Assembly (NCBI GenBank): GCA_946042585.1
Contig: CAMGDO010000069.1
Location: 1 to 5,833 of the forward strand
Direction: 5' to 3'
Origin: an uncultured Clostridia bacterium
GTDB taxonomy: Bacteria; Bacillota; Clostridia; Christensenellales; Aristaeellaceae
DNA length: 5,833 nucleotides
Shown here: in pieces, positions 1 through 4,809 of the stretch
Layout of the letters: every line of letters begins with the position of its first letter
How positions within the stretch are numbered: position 1 is the stretch's first letter
Program-made: the position numbers and the translations under genes
The notes under the pieces: model-generated
Databases searched by the model: none
Told to the model about the DNA's origin: nothing
What the model saw: the letters and a program-made list of their open reading frames with translations, nothing else

Positions 1-43
1 ACCTAAGCCTTCGTCGGCAGCGTCAGATGTGTATAAGAGACAG
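1..43 (+). other. Illumina Nextera adapter and i5 index left on the contig end (artefact)
   Basis: Bases 11-43 match the Nextera Read 1 transposon adapter (it begins TCGTCGGCAGCGTC and ends with the Tn5 mosaic end AGATGTGTATAAGAGACAG). Bases 3-10 (CTAAGCCT) match, from memory, the Nextera i5 index 508, and bases 1-2 (AC) match the end of the P5 oligo. The order P5 end, index, adapter, insert is that of a Nextera library molecule, so this is untrimmed library sequence and not genome. Genomic sequence begins at 44. Reading frames crossing this stretch gain false ends: the minus-strand gene acquires a spurious LSLIHI tail and a plus-strand frame gains an MYKRQ start. Confidence 0.97.
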
Positions 44-403
44 GGATACCTTATCGGCGGAGATCACATACAGGGGAGCGGATTCTGTGCAGGTGAGGGT
101 GAGACCGCCCAGCACCAATTGCACCTTTTCTTCCTTGGGCACTTCCACCTCAATCCGGCCGTTCTGGCAGGAACCGGTCAGCATGTAGGTGCCGGGGGCG
201 GTAATATAGACCACGGTGCCGTCGGCCGCCGCGCCCGAGCCGTTGATGAGCACGCCGTCGTCGGAGAAGGCGATGGTGACGGCTTGGGTCCAGCTGTCGC
301 GCTGATCAAAATTGGTGAACACATCGGAATAGTCGGCCGCAAAGGCGGCGGACAGGCTCAGCGTCATGATGAGCGCGAGCGCGCATACAAGCAGTTTTTT
401 CAT
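44..403 (-). CDS. Secreted protein, probable Cthe_2159-family carbohydrate-binding domain (partial, 3' end missing)
   Basis: The first 120 residues of an exported protein are present; the rest is lost at the contig end. The ATG at 403-401 is chosen because AAGGAG (417-412) lies 8 nt upstream and because it gives a textbook signal peptide: MKK, a hydrophobic core to about residue 18, and an AFA cleavage site at 20-22 followed by ADYSD. An in-frame ATG 22 codons earlier (469) lacks these features and lies inside the predicted promoter. The mature part (residues 23-120) has short beta-strand-like segments with GTYMLTGSCQNGRIEVEV, KVQLVLGGLTLT and SAPLYVISADKV. This resembles the repeating strands of the Cthe_2159 carbohydrate-binding family (DUF4353), whose founding member from Clostridium thermocellum binds acidic pectic polymers. 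The family call is by pattern recognition only. The frame's last six codons before its stop come from adapter and are excluded. It is divergently transcribed from the sulfatase operon; a functional link is possible but unproven. Confidence 0.78.
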
Positions 404-440
404 GGCAGGTTCTCCTTGCTTATGTTTTCTCAACGCCCTA

Positions 441-469
441 ATCATACCATCAGCGGCGGTGAAAAGCAA
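441..469 (-). promoter_or_regulatory. Candidate sigma-A promoter for the secreted-protein gene
   Basis: Read on the minus strand, TTGCTT (469-464) and TATGAT (446-441) are separated by 17 nt. The -10 box is preceded by TGG, giving an extended -10 (TGn). Transcription would start near 434, leaving a leader of about 30 nt with the AAGGAG site at 417-412. The -35 box matches consensus only in its TTG. Confidence 0.5.
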
Positions 470-494
470 GCGCGCAGCGGGCGCAGGAGTGTAA

Positions 495-504
495 ACAAAT
501 TTGT
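495..504. promoter_or_regulatory. Small palindrome between divergent promoters, possible operator
   Basis: ACAAATTTGT is a perfect 10-bp inverted repeat in an AT-rich patch (about 491-512) within otherwise GC-rich DNA. It lies about 25 bp upstream of the minus-strand -35 box and about 32 bp upstream of the plus-strand -35 box. This suits a binding site for a dimeric regulator acting on both genes, or simply AT-rich promoter-upstream DNA. The symmetry does not extend further and I recognise no known operator. Confidence 0.25.
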
Positions 505-536
505 AACTTTTTGCGCTGCATGGCCCGCTGCGGCGG

Positions 537-565
537 TTGACGGCTTTTTTCGGTTGTTCTATAAT
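537..565 (+). promoter_or_regulatory. Strong sigma-A promoter for the sulfatase-kinase operon
   Basis: TTGACG (537-542) and a perfect TATAAT (560-565) are separated by exactly 17 nt, the ideal spacing. Transcription should start around 572, giving a leader of about 40 nt before the ATG at 613. Nothing in the leader looks like a riboswitch or attenuator. The near-consensus boxes suggest that any control comes from a repressor rather than from a weak promoter. Confidence 0.8.
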
Positions 566-586
566 GAAAGCAGAAAATATATGTTC

Positions 587-600
587 CGACAGACGACAGA
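587..600 (+). repeat. Tandem heptamer CGACAGA x2 in the operon leader
   Basis: CGACAGA occurs twice back to back (587-593 and 594-600), followed by a partial third copy (CAG) that runs into the Shine-Dalgarno AGGAGG at 602-607. It lies in the untranslated leader of the first sulfatase gene. It may be chance, a slippage product, or a protein or RNA contact site next to the ribosome binding site. Confidence 0.5.
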
Positions 601-612
601 CAGGAGGGACGA

Positions 613-2088
613 ATGAAAAATATCCTTTTGATTTTGTGCGATCAGCTGCGCAAGGATACGCTGGGCTGCTATGGCAATCCGATTTGCCGCACGCCGCATA
701 TTGACGCGCTGGCTGCGCGCGGCACGGCTTTTGAGAATTGCTATGTGGCCAATCCGATCTGCGCGCCCAACCGCATGAGCCTGTTTACCGGCATGTATCC
801 GCGCAATCACGGCACGTGGACCAACGGTCTGGATGTGCAGGACCGGGGCTGGACGCTCTGCACGCATCTGAGCGAGCGCGGCTGCCAGACGGCGAACATC
901 GGCAAAATCCATTTCACCATCACCGATCCCACGGATGAAAACGTGTGCACATTTGAGAGCGGAAACTACTGGAAGCAGCCCGGATGCTATGATTTTCATG
1001 GCCCGTACTGGGGCTTTGAATATGTCGATCTGACCCGCGGGCATACCTGCCAGGAGGGGCATTACCGGCAATGGTTTTATGAAAACGGCGGAACGGACGA
1101 TATGTTTGAATGCAATCCGGCCTATGGCGACAGGTTTTCCGGCACCATGAAGATGCCCGAGCGCCTGCATTGCTCCACCTATGTGGGGGAAAAGACCTGC
1201 GAATACCTGACCAGCCGCCGGGACAGGGAGAAGCCGTTCTTTCTGGTGGCGAGCTTTTCCGACCCGCATCATCCCTGGGATCCGCCGGAGGAAACGGCGA
1301 AAAGGTATCCTCTTGAAAACATTGTGGAGCCTGTTTGCGCCGACGGTAGTGATCTGGCAGGCCGTCCGCGGCACTATCAGGAGCATTTTGAGGGCAACTG
1401 GCACCGCTCCGGCCCCAAGAAGGGCGTAAAGCCAGCGCCGGATGCTGAAACCGCAGAGCTTTGGAAGCGCCAGCGCATCGCCTATACCTATGCGATGGTC
1501 GATCTGATTGACCGCAACGTGGGAAAGATTCTAAAGACGCTGGAGGAGGAAGGGCTGAGTGAGAATACGCTGGTGGTGTTCACCAGCGATCATGGCGAGC
1601 TGTTGGGCGATCATGGCCTGTGGAAGAAGGGACCCTTCTTCTATGACGGGCTGATGAACGTGCCGCTGATTGTGGCAGGCTGCGGCGTGCAGGCGGGCGT
1701 GCGCAGCGATGCGCTGGTTTCCACTGTGGATATCGCGCCGATGATGTGCGCACTGTCCGGGGCGGAGATGCTGCCCTTTGCCGACGGCGTGTCGCCCTTT
1801 GACAGAGACGGGCATTTGACGCCTTCGCGCAGGGCGTGCCTGATTGAATACCGGATTGGCTATGGCGCGCGCGACAGCGCCTCCTTTGCGCTGATTGACG
1901 AACAATGGAAATATGTGCGCCATCAGACGGGCGAGGAGGAGCTGTGTGACCGGGTGAATGATCCCCGGGAGCATGTGAACCTGACGGACGAAAAGCACCG
2001 GGAAGTGCGCGCCGATATGGCGCTGAAAATGCTGGATATGATCATCGCCACGGGCTGCAAGGCGCCGCGGCAGATTTCACACGGCTGA
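613..2088 (+). CDS. Formylglycine-dependent sulfatase A (S1-type, cytoplasmic), DQ/DH subclass
   Basis: This 491-residue protein has the full alkaline-phosphatase-fold sulfatase core. The N-terminal strand LLILCDQ carries metal ligand D10. C50-A-P-N-R54 is the site where Cys is oxidised to formylglycine, the nucleophile that cleaves sulfate esters. GKIH (K98, H100), DPHHPW (H219) and SDHGELLGDHG (D326, H327, H334) followed by K338/K339 complete the active site. A C-terminal subdomain with QWKYVRH and NDPREHVNL is typical. The DQ and SDHG pair resembles choline-sulfatase and phosphonate monoester hydrolase relatives more than arylsulfatase A types, so a non-sulfate ester substrate remains possible. 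No signal peptide or membrane segment is present and there are 19 cysteines, both pointing to the cytoplasm. AGGAGG (602-607) lies 5 nt before the ATG. It is first in the operon, 18 nt from the next gene. A maturase must act in trans; none is visible. The substrate is unknown. Confidence 0.92.
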   Translation: MKNILLILCDQLRKDTLGCYGNPICRTPHIDALAARGTAFENCYVANPICAPNRMSLFTGMYPRNHGTWTNGLDVQDRGWTLCTHLSERGCQTANIGKIHFTITDPTDENVCTFESGNYWKQPGCYDFHGPYWGFEYVDLTRGHTCQEGHYRQWFYENGGTDDMFECNPAYGDRFSGTMKMPERLHCSTYVGEKTCEYLTSRRDREKPFFLVASFSDPHHPWDPPEETAKRYPLENIVEPVCADGSDLAGRPRHYQEHFEGNWHRSGPKKGVKPAPDAETAELWKRQRIAYTYAMVDLIDRNVGKILKTLEEEGLSENTLVVFTSDHGELLGDHGLWKKGPFFYDGLMNVPLIVAGCGVQAGVRSDALVSTVDIAPMMCALSGAEMLPFADGVSPFDRDGHLTPSRRACLIEYRIGYGARDSASFALIDEQWKYVRHQTGEEELCDRVNDPREHVNLTDEKHREVRADMALKMLDMIIATGCKAPRQISHG

Positions 2089-2106
2089 GAACGGGAGAGA
2101 AAGACC

Positions 2107-3648
2107 ATGCAGGAAAAGCATCCGAATCTGTTGTTTGTGATGACGGACGATATGGGCGCGTGGGCTATGCACTGTGCCGGAAACAGCGAAATTCATACGC
2201 CGAATCTGGACAGACTGGCAAAAATGGGCATGCGCTTTGAAAACCTGTTTTGTGTGTCGCCTGTGTGCTCACCGGCACGCGTGTCGGTGTATACCGGGCA
2301 GATTCCCTCGCAGCATGGCGTGCACGACTGGCTGTGCAAGGGGCATTTCGACACCGAAAAATATCTGTCGGATGAACTGAAGGAGGGCTTCAAACAGGAG
2401 CCGGCGCCCTTTGAATTCATGTGGCCGCGCGTGCATCTGAGCAACGACAAGCCCGTTCACTATCTGCGCGGTCACGACACGTTTACCGATTTTCTGGCGG
2501 GCGCGGGCTATGAGTGCGGTCTGGCGGGCAAGTGGCACATGGGCGACAGCGCAACGCCGCAGGCTTCCTTCACCTATTGGCGCACCACGGCCAATGGCGG
2601 CGAAAACTATTTCTTCCCGGTGGTGTTTGACGATGAGAGCCAGAAAATGGTGCTCAAACGCAATTATTATGTGACCAATTACATCGCTGACCGCGCGCTG
2701 GATTTCTTTGAAATGCGCAACCGGGAACAGCCCTTCTGTCTGGCGGTACATTTTACGGCCCCGCATTCCCCCTGGGCGGAGCAGTGCCATCCCCGTGAGT
2801 ATTATGATCTGTATCGCGACTGTCCCTTTGATTCCATCCCCTTCACTCCCATTCACCCCTGGGTGCCCAATGCCGATCAGCCCTTCTCGGAATGGAAAAA
2901 GAAGCCGCATCGCGGCGTGCGCTTCATTGGCGCCAACTATGCGCCCATCAGGGAAACATGGTATGAATACTGTCGGGAAAGCCAGCGCGGCTATTATGCT
3001 GCAGTGACAGCCATGGATGCCAATCTGGGGCGCATTCTGGATCGTCTGGAAGAAGAGGGACTGATGGAGAACACGGTGATCGTGTTTACCTCCGATAACG
3101 GCAGCAATATGGGCCATCACGGCATTGTCGGCAAGGGAAACGGCACCTATCCCATGAACATGTACGATACCTCCGTGAAGGTGCCCGGCATTTTCGCGTG
3201 GCCGGGGCATATCCCTGCGGGCGTGGTCAGCGAAACAATGGTGAGCCATTATGATTTTCTGCCCACGCTGCTGGATTTGTGCGGCGTCCCCTATGACTGC
3301 CCCGCGCGTCTGCCAGGCAAATCCTTCAAGCAGGTGCTGCTGGGAGAGACGGATACCTTCCGCGATGATGTGGTGGTGTATGACGAATACGGCCCGGTGC
3401 GCATGATCCGCACAAAGGAATGGAAGTATGTGCATCGCTATATGGACTATTCCGATGAGCTGTACGACCTGATCAACGATCCGGGCGAGAAGAACAATCT
3501 GATTGACGACCCGACGCAGCAGGAGCGCATTGATGCTATGCGGCAGAAGCTGACCGGCTGGTTTGAAAAATATGTAGATCCGGCGCTGGATGGCAAGAAC
3601 GAGGATGTGCGCGGCGGCGGACAGGTCAGCAGTCACGAGTTTCGGTGA
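2107..3648 (+). CDS. Formylglycine-dependent sulfatase B (S1-type, cytoplasmic), DD/DN subclass
   Basis: This 513-residue protein is a second sulfatase, of the arylsulfatase-A-like kind. MTDDMG gives metal ligands D14 and D15. C54-S-P-A-R58 is the formylglycine site, followed by the usual VYTGQIPSQHGV. GKWH (K142, H144), APHSPW (H220), TSDNG (D330, N331), MGHHG (H337/H338) and GKGN (K343) are the remaining active-site motifs, and EWKYVHR with LYDLINDPGEKNNL forms the C-terminal subdomain. About 88 residues separate the active-site Cys from GKWH, against 48 in sulfatase A, so the loop around residues 75-125 is extended and probably shapes the substrate pocket. There is no signal peptide, so a cytoplasmic location is likely. 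The ATG is preceded by GGAG (2094-2097) with 9 nt spacing. The gene follows the first sulfatase by 18 nt and precedes the kinase by 30 nt, so co-transcription is near certain. Substrate unknown; a sulfated sugar is inferred from the kinase. Confidence 0.93.
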   Translation: MQEKHPNLLFVMTDDMGAWAMHCAGNSEIHTPNLDRLAKMGMRFENLFCVSPVCSPARVSVYTGQIPSQHGVHDWLCKGHFDTEKYLSDELKEGFKQEPAPFEFMWPRVHLSNDKPVHYLRGHDTFTDFLAGAGYECGLAGKWHMGDSATPQASFTYWRTTANGGENYFFPVVFDDESQKMVLKRNYYVTNYIADRALDFFEMRNREQPFCLAVHFTAPHSPWAEQCHPREYYDLYRDCPFDSIPFTPIHPWVPNADQPFSEWKKKPHRGVRFIGANYAPIRETWYEYCRESQRGYYAAVTAMDANLGRILDRLEEEGLMENTVIVFTSDNGSNMGHHGIVGKGNGTYPMNMYDTSVKVPGIFAWPGHIPAGVVSETMVSHYDFLPTLLDLCGVPYDCPARLPGKSFKQVLLGETDTFRDDVVVYDEYGPVRMIRTKEWKYVHRYMDYSDELYDLINDPGEKNNLIDDPTQQERIDAMRQKLTGWFEKYVDPALDGKNEDVRGGGQVSSHEFR

Positions 3649-3678
3649 GCAGGTGCTAAGCGAAGAAAGGAGAAGCCC

Positions 3679-4620
3679 ATGGCGTACTATGTTGCAATGG
3701 ATGCAGGCGGTACCAAGGCGGAAACGGTGCTGTTTGACGAAACGGGGCATATTCTGCTGCGCGATATTTCCCGGGGCTGCACGGCGATGGATATCGGCGC
3801 GGATGAGACGGTGCGCCGTGTGACACAGACACTGCATCGCGTAGGCGCGCATATTCCCGGCGGTGTGCCGGATTATGCCTTCTGCGGCGTGAGCTCGGTG
3901 ATCTACTACAAAAAGAAGCTGACGGACCGTCTGGACGCCGCCATGGCGGGCTGGCCCGTGCACTGGGAGGACGACGGACCGGGTATGATTTCCTCCATGC
4001 TGGATCAGCGCGACGGCGGCTGCATGGTGTGCGGCACAGGATGCAGCCTGTTTCTGCGCGCAAGGGGCGAGCTCTATCATGTGGGCGGCTGGGGCTATCT
4101 GCTCGATACGCAGGGAAGCGGCTACTGGCTGGGACGGGAGGCCATTCTGGCGTCCATCAAGGCGTTTGAGGGACGCGGTCCGCAGACGGCGCTGCGCGAG
4201 CTGGTGTGCGCGCAGATGGGCGGCGCGCCCGAGGACAATCTGCCGTTGATTTACGACGGCGGCCGCGCGTACATCGCTTCCTATGCGCACACGGTGTTTG
4301 AGGCGCGCAAGGCGGGAGACAGGACGGCGCGGGAAATCTTTGAACGCGGAACGGACAGCATGGCGGAATTGACCTGGCTGGCGGACAGCCATGCCGGCGC
4401 GGCATTTGACGTGGTGATGAGCGGCGGAATCTTTGCCGCCTATCCGGAATATGTGCAGAGCGTTGCGTCCAAGGGATCGCCGCGCATGCGGCTGCTGCGC
4501 TCCAATGTGCCGCCCGTGCTGGGCTGTGCCAAGGAAGCGGTGTGGCGGCATGGCGGCACGACGGATGCGGCGTTCACGGAAAGGTTCATGGCGGAGTATC
4601 GCGTCCTCCTGGAAAAATAA
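3679..4620 (+). CDS. BadF/BadG/BcrA/BcrD-family sugar kinase, N-acetylglucosamine-kinase-like
   Basis: This 313-residue protein is an ASKHA-fold kinase. The N-terminal MDAGGTKAE (residues 7-15) is the first phosphate-binding loop. D98/D99 in WEDDGPGMISSM sits where the catalytic base is expected. CGTGCSLF (118-125) is the second phosphate loop. GGWGYLLDTQGSGYW (136-150) corresponds to the sugar-binding signature of N-acetylglucosamine kinases. VMSGGIF (246-252) is the adenosine-binding motif. Length fits the NAGK-like branch, which phosphorylates amino sugars at the 6-hydroxyl using ATP. The signature is unusual in reading DTQGS where relatives typically read GDEGS, so specificity may differ. 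AGGAG (3668-3672) lies 6 nt before the ATG. It is last in the operon and followed by a strong terminator. With two sulfatases upstream it probably phosphorylates the desulfated sugar. BadF-family proteins also include 2-hydroxyacyl-CoA dehydratase activators, but those carry a cysteine-ligated iron-sulfur cluster and a different signature. Confidence 0.85.
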   Translation: MAYYVAMDAGGTKAETVLFDETGHILLRDISRGCTAMDIGADETVRRVTQTLHRVGAHIPGGVPDYAFCGVSSVIYYKKKLTDRLDAAMAGWPVHWEDDGPGMISSMLDQRDGGCMVCGTGCSLFLRARGELYHVGGWGYLLDTQGSGYWLGREAILASIKAFEGRGPQTALRELVCAQMGGAPEDNLPLIYDGGRAYIASYAHTVFEARKAGDRTAREIFERGTDSMAELTWLADSHAGAAFDVVMSGGIFAAYPEYVQSVASKGSPRMRLLRSNVPPVLGCAKEAVWRHGGTTDAAFTERFMAEYRVLLEK

Positions 4621-4665
4621 GAGAACACAACAGAGCCATCGCACGTAAAGTGCGGGAAGCCAAAC

Positions 4666-4705
4666 AAAACAGCCGCAGCAGTTTGCGCTGCTGCGGCTGT
4701 TTTTT
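4666..4705 (+). terminator. Rho-independent terminator of the sulfatase-kinase operon, possibly bidirectional
   Basis: A perfect 12-bp GC-rich stem, CAGCCGCAGCAG (4670-4681) with CTGCTGCGGCTG (4688-4699), encloses a 6-nt loop and is followed by six T (4700-4705). Four A upstream extend the pairing into the T run. It begins 46 nt after the kinase stop. On the minus strand the stem is followed by TTTTGTTTG, so it could also back up termination of the convergent nifJ. Confidence 0.93.
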
Positions 4706-4764
4706 GTGCATGGAGAAACGGTATGCAATAAAAGAAAACGCGAACGAAAGAAAATTTGCCTGCT

Positions 4765-4795
4765 AAAAACCCCGGAGGGCTTGCGCCTTCCGGGG
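4765..4795 (-). terminator. Rho-independent terminator of nifJ
   Basis: Read on the minus strand, CCCCGGAAGGC (4795-4785), a GCAA tetraloop (4784-4781) and GCCCTCCGGGG (4780-4770) form an 11-bp stem with one A-C mismatch, followed by TTTTT (4769-4765). It begins 14 nt after the nifJ stop codon. The plus-strand orientation has a poorer T tract, so the main direction is that of nifJ. Confidence 0.9.
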
Positions 4796-4809
4796 TGGCT
4801 TTTGGGGAA

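Noticed and set aside
1..43. The Tn5 mosaic end as evidence of a natural Tn5/IS50 insertion
   Set aside because: The mosaic end is an engineered sequence and is joined here to the rest of the Nextera adapter and index, which identifies library-preparation origin.
404..469. Upstream ATG at 469 as the start of the secreted-protein gene
   Set aside because: It would put 22 mostly polar residues before the signal peptide, lies within the predicted -35/-10 region, and lacks the good AAGGAG site found before the ATG at 403.
29..616. Plus-strand open frame (195 codons) across the adapter and the divergent intergenic region
   Set aside because: Its MYKRQ start is encoded by the Nextera adapter, and the rest is antisense to the signal-peptide gene and then crosses promoter DNA.
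559..1404. Minus-strand open frame (281 codons) antisense to the start of sulfatase A
   Set aside because: It overlaps well-supported sulfatase coding sequence, the operon promoter and leader, and its translation has no domain signature.
613..2088. Calling sulfatase A a phosphonate monoester hydrolase or choline sulfatase outright
   Set aside because: The DQ and SDHG features are shared by several related groups. Sequence inspection alone cannot separate them, so only the superfamily and subclass resemblance are claimed.
4641..4653. Short hairpin GCAC-GTAAA-GTGC after the kinase stop as a terminator
   Set aside because: It has only four base pairs and no T tract; the strong terminator follows at 4666-4705.
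2269..4728. Very long minus-strand open frame (819 codons) antisense to sulfatase B and the kinase
   Set aside because: Both plus-strand genes are in the same frame and have GC-rich third positions, so the opposing register stays open by composition. The translation is rich in His, Arg, Ala and Gln with no recognisable motif, while the sense strand has two complete families with ribosome binding sites.
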